A DNA stretch of 64,000 nucleotides from Dolichospermum compactum NIES-806 (GCF_002368115.1 NZ_AP018316.1:2778476-2842475); one strand, 5' to 3'. Counted from the first letter of the stretch, positions 54,062 to 63,672 are shown. The notes: a model not told the origin generated them from the sequence alone. Numbers and translations: made by a program.

Positions 54062-54553
54062 ATGCAAGTTATCAACTTCCAGTCCCCTCAAAAATATCGT
54101 CCTGATATTATGTTTACAAATAAAGATGAAGAAATTATCTTATTAGTAGAGGTAAAAGCTCAAAAATCAGAGACAGAATTAAACAGGCAAAGTGCTATTT
54201 ATCAATTAAAAACATATTTGCAGAATATCAAGCCAGATATTCCTTTTGGTATGTTAGTGGATTTAGAGGAAATTAATATTTTTGCATTGAATAATGATCA
54301 GGAAATAGAAAACCTAATTTCCTTGAGAACTAATGATATACTAAGTAATTATGATCCAGAATTCCCGCATAAAAGAATCTTTGATTTTTATTTAGAAACA
54401 CTTATTAAATCTTGGCTCAGAGATTTATCATATCATTGGAATTCAGATACACCACCAGCGTATAATGAATTAGCGAAAATTGGTTTATTACCATTGTTAG
54501 AAGGTGGACATACTTATATTCAGGAAAATTTAGGTGCTGATACTTTACATTGA
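54062..54553 (+). CDS. PD-(D/E)XK-like protein, possible nuclease
   Basis: 163 residues. The N-terminal part carries YRPDIMFTN followed by ILLVEVKAQ, the spacing of a PD-(D/E)XK active site (Asp, then Glu-X-Lys). A preceding Glu and a following helix (QSAIYQLKTYL) fit the fold. The C-terminal half is acidic and helical with no motif I can name. It may be a restriction-like or solitary nuclease, or a non-catalytic relative. It lies 32 bp after ispF and just before a PIN-domain relic, which suggests an accessory insertion. Confidence 0.6.
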   Translation: MQVINFQSPQKYRPDIMFTNKDEEIILLVEVKAQKSETELNRQSAIYQLKTYLQNIKPDIPFGMLVDLEEINIFALNNDQEIENLISLRTNDILSNYDPEFPHKRIFDFYLETLIKSWLRDLSYHWNSDTPPAYNELAKIGLLPLLEGGHTYIQENLGADTLH

Positions 54554-54568
54554 AACTAATTTTTTAAT

Positions 54569-54789
54569 GGCAGTTGCAAAAGGAAGAGACCTAGAGGCAG
54601 GATAACTTAATATTACAGTGTATTGTATCTCATGCAAATCAGCATCCTTGTGATCAAAAAGTATTTATTAGTGGCAATACAAAAGATTTCGGTAAACAGG
54701 AAGTAAGAGAGATTTTGAATAGTGCAAAAATTAAATATTTTAGTAACACTAAAAACTTTCTAGGTTGGTTAGACTCTCAATTACCATAA
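54569..54789 (+). pseudogene. PIN-domain protein relic
   Basis: The frame reads LQCIVSHANQHPCDQKVFIS, then GNTKDFGKQEVREIL and NFLGWLDSQLP before the stop at 54789. This is like the C-terminal half of PIN-domain nucleases. The preceding AVAKGRDLEAG, in another frame and followed by a TAA, looks like the upstream part. No intact start remains. Confidence 0.5.
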
Positions 54790-54810
54790 AATTAATATCT
54801 GGTATAAACT

Positions 54811-56589
54811 ATGACATCACAAAAAATACTCAATTTTACAAAACGCTTTTTCTTATTAATAACAATCGGTTTTATATCAATAACAATTACCGCTTGTAAC
54901 CCAACCAAATTAAAAACAAATGCGGCTCAAGTACCCCAATTAGTAACAAGCATTTTGAGTGATCCAAAAACATTTAATGCTGCGCTGAGTTCGGAATCAC
55001 CAAATATTTTTGGTTACACTTATGAAGGATTATTAACTCAAAATCCCATTGATGGCAAAATAGAAGGAGCATTAGCCGAATCATGGAAAATATCACCAGA
55101 TAAAACCAAAATTACCTTTACCATGCGTGAAGGTTTAAAATGGTCAGATGGACAACCATTAACAGTTGATGATGTCGTATTTACCTATAATGACATTTAT
55201 TTAAATGAAAACATCCCCACAGATACTAGAGATGTTTTAAGAGTCGGTAAAAATCGCAAATTACCAACTGTCAGAAAAATAGATAATAGAAGAGTGGAAT
55301 TTAGTGTCCCTGAACCATTTAGACCTTTTTTACTGAATACAGGAGCATCTATTTTACCTGCTCATATTTTAGGGAAATCAGTCAAAACAAAAAACAAAGA
55401 TGGTAAAGTGGAATTTCTGAATAAATGGGGTGTGGATACTCCTCCTGAAGAAATTATTGTTAATGGTCCTTATAAACTGGAAAGATATGATACGAGTCAA
55501 CGCATAATTTTTCGCCGTAACCCCTATTATTGGCGTAAAGATGCTCAAGGTAAACCCCAACCTTATATTGAACGAATAATTTGGCAAATTGTGGAGTCAA
55601 CAGATACTTCCTTACTCCAATTTCGTTCCGGTGATTTAGATTCTATTAGTGTTTCCCCTGATTATTTTTCTTTATTAAAAGTTCAGGAAAAACAAGGGAA
55701 TTTTAAAATATATAATGGGGGTCCTAGTTCTAGCACTTCCTTTATTTCCTTTAACTTAAATAAGGGAAAAAGAAAAAATCAACCTCTAGTTGATCCCATT
55801 AAATCTAAATGGTTTAATAATGTGCAATTTCGGCAAGCGGTAGCCTATGCTATTGATAGACAAACCATGTTGAATAATACTTTTCGTGGTTTAGGTACAC
55901 CCCAAAATTCTCCTATTTCTGTTCAAAGTCCTTATTTCTTATCACCGGAAAAAGGCTTAAAGGTTTATAACTATAATCCTGAAAAAGCCAAAGAATTACT
56001 ACTAAAAGCTGGATTTCAATATAATGAAAAAAATCTCTTAGTAGATGATCAAGGTAATGAGGTTAGATTTGCCTTACTCACTAATGCGGGTAATAAAATT
56101 CGGGAGTCAATGGGTTCGCAAATTAAACAGGATTTAAGTAAAATTGGTATTCAAGTAGATTTTACACCATTGGCTTGGAATACTTTTATAGATAAACTTT
56201 CTAACACTTTAGATTGGGATGCTTGTTTAATAGGTTTGACAGGGGGGTTAGAACCAAATGATGGTGCTAATGTGTGGTCTCCTGAAGGGGGACTACATAT
56301 GTTTAATCAAAAACCACAAGCTGGACAAAAACCGATTGAAGGTTGGGAAGTTGCTGACTGGGAAAAGAAAATTAATGAACTTTATATTCAAGGCGCACAG
56401 GAGTTTGATGAGGCTAAATTGAAGGAAATTTATGGCGAAAGTCAACAATTAACACAGGAGTATTTACCTTTCATTTACTTGGTTAATTCCTATTCTCTAT
56501 CAGCAATCAGAAATCGGTTTCAAGGTATCCAATATTCTGCTCTTGGTGGTGCTTTTTGGAATATTCATGAAATTAAAGTTACGAAATAG
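54811..56589 (+). CDS. ABC transporter peptide/oligopeptide-binding lipoprotein
   Basis: 592 residues of the family 5 extracellular solute-binding proteins (OppA/DppA type). A signal peptide ends in the lipobox ITACN (Cys29), so the mature protein is a periplasmic lipoprotein. Family features include YEGLLTQNPIDGKIEGALAE, SWKISPDKTKITFTMREGLK and WSDGQPLTVDDVVFTYND. No permease or ATPase genes are adjacent, so partners must lie elsewhere. The ligand is probably a peptide; nickel or another small molecule is possible. Confidence 0.9.
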   Translation: MTSQKILNFTKRFFLLITIGFISITITACNPTKLKTNAAQVPQLVTSILSDPKTFNAALSSESPNIFGYTYEGLLTQNPIDGKIEGALAESWKISPDKTKITFTMREGLKWSDGQPLTVDDVVFTYNDIYLNENIPTDTRDVLRVGKNRKLPTVRKIDNRRVEFSVPEPFRPFLLNTGASILPAHILGKSVKTKNKDGKVEFLNKWGVDTPPEEIIVNGPYKLERYDTSQRIIFRRNPYYWRKDAQGKPQPYIERIIWQIVESTDTSLLQFRSGDLDSISVSPDYFSLLKVQEKQGNFKIYNGGPSSSTSFISFNLNKGKRKNQPLVDPIKSKWFNNVQFRQAVAYAIDRQTMLNNTFRGLGTPQNSPISVQSPYFLSPEKGLKVYNYNPEKAKELLLKAGFQYNEKNLLVDDQGNEVRFALLTNAGNKIRESMGSQIKQDLSKIGIQVDFTPLAWNTFIDKLSNTLDWDACLIGLTGGLEPNDGANVWSPEGGLHMFNQKPQAGQKPIEGWEVADWEKKINELYIQGAQEFDEAKLKEIYGESQQLTQEYLPFIYLVNSYSLSAIRNRFQGIQYSALGGAFWNIHEIKVTK

Positions 56590-56597
56590 GGAAATGG

Positions 56598-56751
56598 ATA
56601 TTACCTGAGTTCGGTGTTAGGAGTTCGGAGTTTCTCCTTCGGAGACGCTACGCGAACAGAGTTATAATTTTTTCAACGAGATCATAAGGGTTTGAGACTC
56701 ATATTTGGGGCAGTTTTCCAAAAATTATCTTATGTCGAACTCAGGTGATAT
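56598..56751. repeat. MITE-like element with ATATTACCTGAGTTCG ends
   Basis: ATATTACCTGAGTTCG at the left and CGAACTCAGGTGATAT at the right are inverted. The 154-bp core has no frame. It follows the lipoprotein gene; the rest of the gap to 56891 is CCCC-rich repeat sequence. Confidence 0.75.
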
Positions 56752-56891
56752 TGGCACATATTCTTCTGGGAAGTTAGGAATTTTTATAGCGGTTATCGGT
56801 TAAGTGAGATACAAAAACCCCACCCTCAAACCCCTCCCCGCTCTTCGAGAGGGGGCTATGATGTAGCGACTACAAAAGTTGGAGAACTTTT

Positions 56892-57806
56892 TTATGTGTT
56901 GTCCGTCAGTTTGACGTTAAATGCAGGTGTTTCTACTATGTGAATGGTGGTGGAAGCAATGCTTATACTTCCGTTTGTGTTGTCGAATTCGTCAAGAATT
57001 CGGCTAAAGATGACATCTTTTTTACCTCGACGTTGTTTGTAGTCCACTACATAACGCAGGGTAAATTCTAGCCAGTTGTCGTTAGCTGCTAGGGTGACAG
57101 CAGGTTCGATTCTGGCATCTTCAATTAAATATTTGTGTACCATATGTTGCCATTGTACCTGTGCTTGAGGCATATATTCCCCGACAACTTCGTTAGCTAC
57201 CTGTTGCAGGATTTCTCTGGTTAAAGAGCGATCGCTCCCGTATTTTACTGGTACAGTAATTTCATCCCAGACAAAGGGAAAATCTGCTGAATAATTAAAT
57301 ACGGGTTCTTTAAACACAAAACTATTAGCAATTCTGACAATTCTGCCATTATAAAGATCAGCTTTTACCCAAGCGCCGCACTCCATTAAAGTAGTCCGTA
57401 AAATACTAATATCTATAACATCTCCCATTATCCCACCCAGTAATACTCTATCTCCTGGTTTGTAAAATTGACCGAAGGAAATAGCTACCCAACCAGCAAA
57501 ACTCCCAATTACTTCTTGTAATGCAAAGGCGACACCAGCACCAATTACCCCAAAAATTACTGTTAGTTTTCCCAGGCTATCACTAAATATCAAAACAATT
57601 AATAAAGCCATAATTGCATAACCAACAAAGGTAATGCCTTTGCGGATACGATAGCGTAAATCACTGTCTTGAACCTGACGCGGTAAAACTTGAGATAAAA
57701 TTCGGAAAATAATGGCAACTATAATAATCCCTGAAGTTACTTCAATCAATTTGATAACTATAGCATCATCTAATAATTTTTGAATTGTCTTTAAAGCATT
57801 TTCCAC
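56892..57806 (-). CDS. MscS-type mechanosensitive channel protein, short form
   Basis: 304 residues: N-terminal helices (about 18-90), the pore-lining helix with GVIGAGVAFALQEVIGSFAG, then the cytoplasmic beta domain starting PGDRVLLGGIMGDVIDISIL. It is a typical small-conductance channel core. It lies 36 bp downstream of a second, larger MscS-type gene on the same strand, so the pair is probably an operon, perhaps forming mixed or separate channels during osmotic down-shock. Confidence 0.88.
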   Translation of the reverse strand: MENALKTIQKLLDDAIVIKLIEVTSGIIIVAIIFRILSQVLPRQVQDSDLRYRIRKGITFVGYAIMALLIVLIFSDSLGKLTVIFGVIGAGVAFALQEVIGSFAGWVAISFGQFYKPGDRVLLGGIMGDVIDISILRTTLMECGAWVKADLYNGRIVRIANSFVFKEPVFNYSADFPFVWDEITVPVKYGSDRSLTREILQQVANEVVGEYMPQAQVQWQHMVHKYLIEDARIEPAVTLAANDNWLEFTLRYVVDYKQRRGKKDVIFSRILDEFDNTNGSISIASTTIHIVETPAFNVKLTDNT

Positions 57807-57842
57807 AATTTAATCCTTATTAAATAAACGGTTAATTTACAT

Positions 57843-59600
57843 TCATAAATTTGGTGTATTTTTACTGTTATCAGGGTTGAAAAGGTTATTTAAAGAAGAT
57901 AGCCGAAATCCTGGTGCTTTGTAATCTTCAGACAGATAGTTTTCTGGTATGGTGGTTTGATTACCGTCTCTGACCGCAGAATAATGAGGAGAAAGAATTT
58001 CAATCCCTGCTTCACTACATTTATCCTGAATATTTTGATGGAGATCTGAATAAATGTTCGCCATTAGCATGGGTTTATTACTATAAGCATTTAATTCATA
58101 ACTAACATAGAAATCATCTAAACTAGTTTGCAAAACAAAGGGAATAGGTTCAGTTAGTATATTATTTGTCGCTATTGCTGCATCAATTAAAACTTGATGA
58201 ACTTTTCGCCAAGGCACATCATACCCAAGTGTGATTGTTGTATGTAATATTAGATAATAATTAGGGTCTTGAGATAGGGCTGTATAGTTGATAATTTGGC
58301 TAGTTAATACAGTTCCATTAGGAATAGTAATAATGACATTTTTGATGGTACGAATGCGCGTAACTAGCAGGGTTTTTTCTACTATATCACCTATAGCTTC
58401 ACCAATTTTAATGCGATCACCCATTTGGAAAGCACGGGTATAAATAAGAATAGTCCCCGCGACAACATTAGCTACAACAGCCGTTGAACCCAAGGAAAAC
58501 AAAATCCCTAAAAATACTGATATACCTTGAAATGCTGGTGAACCAAATCCTGGTAAATAAGGAAATGCTAACACTAAGGCTAAAGCCACTATAATTAAGA
58601 ATACCAGTTTATAGGTTGGCTCTGCCCAATCATTATAAAAGCCGGGAACGGATATAGTTCCATTACCTAATTCTGTGAAAAGATAGCGAATAAATTTAAG
58701 ACTATAGTAACTGATAAAAATAATTAATGCTAATGCAAATATATTGGGTAAATAATCTGCAAATGCTAACCAACTTTTATAAATTGCTGCTAGAAAATAA
58801 CTAATAAGTCTAGAACTTATTTGTTTTGTCCAAGGAAAAAAACTCAAAACCAAAGAAATGTAAATATAGAAAATACTAATTACTAGAATTGTGCGGATAA
58901 TTTTAACTAGCCTAGTCACAATATTACTGACTCTAGCTGCGGGTAAAAGTTCTATATTTTGAATTCTTAACTCAGGGATTCTAATTCCTGTCCAATTTTG
59001 TAATCTAGTAATAATTCTGGGATAAACTTGATTAAATACTTTTAAAAGTATTAATAAAACAAGGGTTGAAATAAAACTATAAATTATTCCTTTTAAAATA
59101 TTGCCTAGGCTACGTTCTTTTCGATATTGGATAATAGTATTTTTAATTATTTCTAAATATTCCTTGCCTAATATTTGTCTGGTTTGATTTGCAGCTTTAG
59201 CATCTTTATCTGTGAGTGTAAGTAACAGTTTATCCCCTACAACAATATTAGTGATATCCGCATTCTCTATAACTTGTAGATTCTCTAGGGATGTTGATGG
59301 ATCATTAGCAATTTTTTCTAGTCTATTGCTTACGGCTTCCGCTCTCTCTTGGGGAGAAAATGAACCCACATTCTTTTGAATTACAAATAGTGTGGTATCT
59401 CCTAACAATACAGGAGTTCCATCTATTTTATTCACAACGTCAGAATTTTGAGCAACAGGTGTGTCTCGATCTGGAACAGTTACAGTTTTATCTTGAGAGT
59501 AAGCTATAGATATGTTTATCATAAAAATAAAACATATTAGGCTAATCATAAACTTATGAAAAATATTTATATCCTTTGTTTTATTAATGTGTTTTTTCAT
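57843..59600 (-). CDS. MscS-type mechanosensitive channel protein, long form
   Basis: 585 residues from ATG 59600 (the upstream frame begins with TTG at 59630). A signal peptide ends about residue 36 (ISIAYSQ). A periplasmic domain (about 40-160) follows, then about five membrane helices, the pore helix with GSTAVVANVVAGTILIYTRA and the MscS beta domain AFQMGDRIKIGEAIGDIVEK. The layout resembles the larger MscK/YnaI-like branch. It is the first gene of a probable two-gene operon. Confidence 0.87.
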   Translation of the reverse strand: MKKHINKTKDINIFHKFMISLICFIFMINISIAYSQDKTVTVPDRDTPVAQNSDVVNKIDGTPVLLGDTTLFVIQKNVGSFSPQERAEAVSNRLEKIANDPSTSLENLQVIENADITNIVVGDKLLLTLTDKDAKAANQTRQILGKEYLEIIKNTIIQYRKERSLGNILKGIIYSFISTLVLLILLKVFNQVYPRIITRLQNWTGIRIPELRIQNIELLPAARVSNIVTRLVKIIRTILVISIFYIYISLVLSFFPWTKQISSRLISYFLAAIYKSWLAFADYLPNIFALALIIFISYYSLKFIRYLFTELGNGTISVPGFYNDWAEPTYKLVFLIIVALALVLAFPYLPGFGSPAFQGISVFLGILFSLGSTAVVANVVAGTILIYTRAFQMGDRIKIGEAIGDIVEKTLLVTRIRTIKNVIITIPNGTVLTSQIINYTALSQDPNYYLILHTTITLGYDVPWRKVHQVLIDAAIATNNILTEPIPFVLQTSLDDFYVSYELNAYSNKPMLMANIYSDLHQNIQDKCSEAGIEILSPHYSAVRDGNQTTIPENYLSEDYKAPGFRLSSLNNLFNPDNSKNTPNL

Positions 59601-59714
59601 GATTTGATTAAATTTATGGCTCTTCGTCAAGCCATGCTTGGTATAGTATCATAGATGTTAAAAATATAATCAGCCTAGAATAGATTTATAATTCATTTTT
59701 AATTCAAAATTGCA

Positions 59715-60500
59715 GTGACACAACCAGAAAATTTGCGATCGCTCTTAGAAGCCGTCGCCAATGGTAAAATAACCCCAGATATAGCCTTCGACTCCCTCAA
59801 AGACTTAGCCTATCAATCCGTAGGTGAGTTTGCTAAAATAGATCACCATCGTCAATTAAGAACTGGTTTCCCGGAAGTCATTTGGGGACCTGGTAAAACA
59901 CCAGAACAAATTGCTAAAATCATGGAAGTCATGCGCCACCGTACTTCCGTCGTCATGGCTACCCGCATTGAACCACAAGTATATTCCGCATTACAACCAA
60001 AAGTTAGAGGTATCCAATACTACGAACAAGCCCGAATTTGTGCCATTGTTCCCCCTGTAATTGAAGTCAGATTTCCCGGTAAAATAGGCATTCTTTCCGC
60101 TGGTACTGCCGATTTAGCCGTTGCTGAAGAAGCCGCTGTCACTGCGGAACTTTCGGGTTTTTATGTACAGCGCCTCTGGGATGTAGGTGTGGCGGGAATT
60201 CATCGGTTATTAAGCAACCGTCATGTGTTAGAGTCGGCATCGGTTTTAATCGTTGTCGCGGGTATGGAAGGGGCTTTACCCAGTGTTGTAGCTGGTTTGG
60301 CAGATTGTCCCGTAATTGCTGTTCCTACCAGTATTGGCTATGGTGCAAGCTTTTCCGGTTTAGCACCTCTATTGACAATGCTTAACTCTTGTGCTGCTGG
60401 TATAGGTGTAGTTAATATAGATAATGGCTTTGGTGCAGCAGTCTTAGCTGGGCAAATTTTACGAACTTCAGAAAAATTACGTTTGGCGGCAGAAACATAG
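59715..60500 (+). CDS. larB: Nickel pincer cofactor biosynthesis protein LarB
   Basis: 261 residues from a GTG start. LarB carboxylates and hydrolyses nicotinic acid adenine dinucleotide in the first step of the nickel-pincer cofactor of lactate racemase-type enzymes. The C-terminal AIR-carboxylase-like domain has ILSAGTADLAVAEEAA, VVAGMEGALPSVVAGL and the GYGASFSGLAPLLTMLNSCA end. No larC, larE or larA is adjacent. It is transcribed away from the MscS pair. In many cyanobacteria the lar genes are scattered. Confidence 0.9.
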   Translation: MTQPENLRSLLEAVANGKITPDIAFDSLKDLAYQSVGEFAKIDHHRQLRTGFPEVIWGPGKTPEQIAKIMEVMRHRTSVVMATRIEPQVYSALQPKVRGIQYYEQARICAIVPPVIEVRFPGKIGILSAGTADLAVAEEAAVTAELSGFYVQRLWDVGVAGIHRLLSNRHVLESASVLIVVAGMEGALPSVVAGLADCPVIAVPTSIGYGASFSGLAPLLTMLNSCAAGIGVVNIDNGFGAAVLAGQILRTSEKLRLAAET

Positions 60501-60603
60501 TAAAGTTATAAAAGTAAAGATTGCGTATAATTGCGGTAGCTTTTTATTTTATTAGTTACTTCAAATCTTAATAACAGGTGATAAACCTTTTGGTAAAAGA
60601 ATT

Positions 60604-60816
60604 ATGGAACACTTGAATGATTCACTATTACCACTACTAGGAAATTTACACGAACATATCACTTTACTGGCTGATATTGGTAATGTTAAAGACCCAGACC
60701 TTTTAGGTCAAGTACAAGCCTCTTGGAATCACTTTGTCAAAACTGGGCAAGTTTGGGCAATGTTGATTGGTATAATTGTGGGTTATCTGTTCAAAGGTTT
60801 TACTAGTTACGGTTAA
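60604..60816 (+). CDS. Small hypothetical membrane protein
   Basis: 70 residues: a soluble helical N-terminus (LPLLGNLHEHITLLADIGN) and one hydrophobic helix near the C-terminus (VWAMLIGIIVGYLFKGF). It looks like a conserved cyanobacterial small membrane protein, but I cannot name a family. It is co-directional with larB, 103 bp downstream. Confidence 0.6.
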   Translation: MEHLNDSLLPLLGNLHEHITLLADIGNVKDPDLLGQVQASWNHFVKTGQVWAMLIGIIVGYLFKGFTSYG

Positions 60817-60861
60817 GGTAATTTTGGATTTTAGATTTTAGATTTTGGATTAGTTATTTAG

Positions 60862-61012
60862 ATAATGTAAGTTGCTAGTTAGGTAAATTGTCAGAAATGG
60901 CTAACGCCACGCTGCGCTATCAGGATGAACAGGATGAAATCAGAGCTTTTATTACCAATTACCAATTACCCATTACCAGCCTCAACGAGATAACTAGCAA
61001 CTTGCGTTAGAT
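60862..61012. repeat. MITE-like element, TAACGCAAGTTGCTAGTTA family, copy 2
   Basis: The left end TAATGTAAGTTGCTAGTTAG and right end TAACTAGCAACTTGCGTTA are inverted. It has a noncoding core with TTACCCA-type repeats. It is related to 43687-43793. Confidence 0.8.
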
Positions 61013-61120
61013 ACTGAAAACCTTGTAATTTCGCTGATGAAACAACAAGATTTTTAACTCACATAAGGCGTATGATTCAAAATCTAATATCTACAAATTT
61101 CTTCCTCTCCCTTCAGATTT

Positions 61121-62509
61121 ATGACCGAAAAACAAACTTGGAGTCAGCGGTTTGAATCCGCACTACATCCAGCGATCGCTCGCTTTAATGCTAGTATTAG
61201 TTTTGACATTGAACTTATCGAATATGATATTACAGGTTCTCAAGCCCATGCCAAAATGTTGGCTCATACAGGTATAATTTCCCATGAAGAAGGGGAAGCA
61301 CTGTTTAATGGTTTAGAACGAGTTCGTCAAGAATATCGTCAAGGACAATTTCAACCCGGTGTTGATGCCGAAGATGTCCATTTTGCCGTAGAAAAGCGCC
61401 TCACGGAAATTGTCGGAGATGTAGGTAAAAAACTCCATACAGCCCGTTCTCGCAATGACCAAGTAGGTACAGACACTCGATTATACCTCCGTGATCAAAT
61501 TCAACAAATCCGCCAACAATTACGGGATTGGCAAACAGTCTTAGTTGATATAGCCGAAAAAAATGTTGAAACCTTGATTCCTGGTTATACCCACCTGCAA
61601 CGCGCCCAACCAGTCAGTTTAGCGCACCATTTACTGGCATACTTTCAAATGGCACAACGGGACTGGGAACGCTTAGAAGACGTTTATAGCCGAGTGAATA
61701 TCTCTCCCTTGGGTTGTGGTGCTTTAGCGGGAACAACTTTCCCCATTGACCGCCACTATACAGCCAATTTATTACACTTTGACAATGTTTATGCTAACAG
61801 CTTGGACGGAGTGAGCGATCGCGACTTCGCCATAGAATTTCTCTGTGCTGCTAGTATTATCATGGTTCACCTCAGCCGTCTTTCTGAAGAAATAATCCTG
61901 TGGGCATCAGAAGAATTTCGCTTCATCACCCTTAAAGATAGCTGTGCCACAGGTTCTAGCATTATGCCCCAAAAGAAAAACCCCGACGTACCCGAATTAG
62001 TGCGCGGTAAAACCGGGCGAGTCTTTGGTCATCTGCAAGCCATGTTAGTAATTATGAAGGGTTTACCCCTGGCTTATAACAAAGACCTCCAGGAAGACAA
62101 AGAAGGCATATTTGACAGCGTAAACACAGTTAAAGCCTGTTTAGGAGCAATGACAATTCTACTGCAAGAAGGTTTAGAATTTCGTCACCAACGATTAGCA
62201 ACAGCAGTTACAGAAGATTTTGCTAACGCCACCGATGTCGCAGATTATCTCGCCGCCAGGGGTGTACCCTTCCGCGAAGCCTATAACATTGTGGGCAAAG
62301 TCGTCAAAACCAGTATTGCCGCTGGTAAACTACTCAAAGACTTACAACTAGAAGAATGGCAACAAATCCATCCCGCATTTGCCGCCGACATTTATGAAGC
62401 TATCACCCCACGTCAAGTAGTTGCAGCCCGCAACAGCTATGGAGGTACAGGCTTTCTCCAAGTTAGACAAGCCCTTGTCAACGCCCGGACTCAACTCAGT
62501 GTGAAATAA
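61121..62509 (+). CDS. argH: Argininosuccinate lyase
   Basis: 462 residues. Splits argininosuccinate into arginine and fumarate, the last step of arginine synthesis. The sequence has FDIELIEYDITGSQAHAKML, the TARSRNDQVGTD motif, TPGYTHLQRAQPVS-type sequence with catalytic His, and the signature GSSIMPQKKNPD. Length is normal. It sits alone; the product feeds protein synthesis and cyanophycin (cphA is in this window). Confidence 0.97.
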   Translation: MTEKQTWSQRFESALHPAIARFNASISFDIELIEYDITGSQAHAKMLAHTGIISHEEGEALFNGLERVRQEYRQGQFQPGVDAEDVHFAVEKRLTEIVGDVGKKLHTARSRNDQVGTDTRLYLRDQIQQIRQQLRDWQTVLVDIAEKNVETLIPGYTHLQRAQPVSLAHHLLAYFQMAQRDWERLEDVYSRVNISPLGCGALAGTTFPIDRHYTANLLHFDNVYANSLDGVSDRDFAIEFLCAASIIMVHLSRLSEEIILWASEEFRFITLKDSCATGSSIMPQKKNPDVPELVRGKTGRVFGHLQAMLVIMKGLPLAYNKDLQEDKEGIFDSVNTVKACLGAMTILLQEGLEFRHQRLATAVTEDFANATDVADYLAARGVPFREAYNIVGKVVKTSIAAGKLLKDLQLEEWQQIHPAFAADIYEAITPRQVVAARNSYGGTGFLQVRQALVNARTQLSVK

Positions 62510-62660
62510 AGGGAACAGGGAACAGGGAACAGGGAGCAGTGGAGAAATTTCATCCTCTATTCTTCAATTTCTTTCTCCTGAACTCGTGAACTCGTGAACT
62601 CGTGAACTCGTGAACTCCTGAACTCCTGAACTCCTGAACTCCTGACCGAAAAATTTTGGA
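62510..62660. repeat. Tandem repeats after argH
   Basis: GGGAACA units followed by an 8-bp array of GAACTCGT/GAACTCCT copies (about 62578-62643). The rest of the gap to 62880 has inverted GATTTTGGATT-type repeats. Confidence 0.85.
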
Positions 62661-62817
62661 TTTTAGATTTTGGATTGGGAATTTTCGGTACAAGCCCCGC
62701 CCCTTCAGGGCGGAATTAATCAAAAATCGCCAATCTAAACATCCTCAAACTCCACACTTTAGGTTGGAGTCAATCCAAAATCCAAAATCGTAAATCCAAA
62801 ATCTGTTGACACAAGTA

Positions 62818-62839
62818 AGGGTGTACTGGTGTACACCCT
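62818..62839. promoter_or_regulatory. 22-bp palindrome near possible TTGACA
   Basis: AGGGTGTAC and GTACACCCT are perfectly inverted around TGGT. TTGACA lies just upstream at 62807-62812. It could be an operator, or a hairpin terminating the small gene on the other strand. Confidence 0.4.
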
Positions 62840-62880
62840 AAAAATTCAAAATATGAAAGAGTCAAATTTAACCAGCTACA

Positions 62881-63054
62881 TTAATCAGCAGCATCCATTG
62901 CTGCTGCGCCTGTTCCTTCTTCCTCTTCACTCTTGGGCGGTCTTTGTTGGAATCTTCTGCCCATTCTACCTGTGGTGGTCCGTTTACGAAACTTTCTGGC
63001 GTAGGCCTGGTTTCGTAGCGCCTTTTCTTTTTTCGGGTTACGGCGCTTTGCCAT
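62881..63054 (-). CDS. Small basic protein, conserved cyanobacterial type
   Basis: 57 residues: a very basic N-terminal part (MAKRRNPKKEKALRNQAYAR) and an acidic, Ala-rich tail (SEEEEGTGAAAMDAAD). Its look suggests a nucleic-acid or ribosome-associated protein, but I do not recognise a named family. The start at 63054 is supported by GAGGTG just upstream; an in-frame Met eight codons earlier is less likely. Confidence 0.7.
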   Translation of the reverse strand: MAKRRNPKKEKALRNQAYARKFRKRTTTGRMGRRFQQRPPKSEEEEGTGAAAMDAAD

Positions 63055-63346
63055 ATTCACCTCATTAATAAACAACAAAAAATTGGCATCTAGGCATTAC
63101 TTAGGCCATATTAGCTACCGATATTATTGATATACTTTTTTAGCCTAGTGCAGCAATCAATACACTTTAAATAGCATACCATTATATCGCACTAAAAAGT
63201 CTAATGTCAACCAAAATTTAGGTTGGTAATTGGTATACTCAACACGGCTTATTCATTTGATTCGGTGGGTAAGGGTTTAGCAGTGCTAAACCCCTACAAA
63301 TCTAGGTTTTTCGTAATTTCGTAAAAGTCCATGTCCCAACCGTGTT

Positions 63347-63527
63347 TATACTCAAAACGGCTAGAAGCTGGACTTTTTTATCATACAAAGAACAAGTTCA
63401 AAGCCTCTCCAGTATTAAATATTATTCCTTTTCCCTCTCCTCTTAGGAGAGGGTTAGGGAGAGGTGCGGGGAGAGGTTTACCAGAGGGGTTTCATATTTG
63501 GTTAAACTATGAACCGTTTTCAGTATA
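63347..63527. repeat. MITE-like element with TATACTCAAAACGG ends
   Basis: TATACTCAAAACGG and CCGTTTTCAGTATA are inverted with one mismatch. The 181-bp core carries the GGAGAGGGTTAGGGAGAGG repeat common in cyanobacterial intergenic DNA. It partly overlaps a second inverted pair (GTATACTCAACACGG, about 63233, with CCGTGTTTATAC). Confidence 0.65.
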
Positions 63528-63672
63528 GTATAATGGGCTTCTGTGATTTGCTGAATTCAATTTACAATAGGTAGCTCAATTTAATTGTACATGGACAAAG
63601 CTTGTATAAGCTAGAATTAGTACGCACAATCTCTATTTATGTAGGCTTTGCTGAAAAAGTTGTCTGTGAGGA

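Noticed and set aside
62695..62722. CCCCGCCCC...GGGCGG hairpin as another IS605 end
   Set aside because: The hairpin is too short and generic, without a following TCAA or tnpB-like context.
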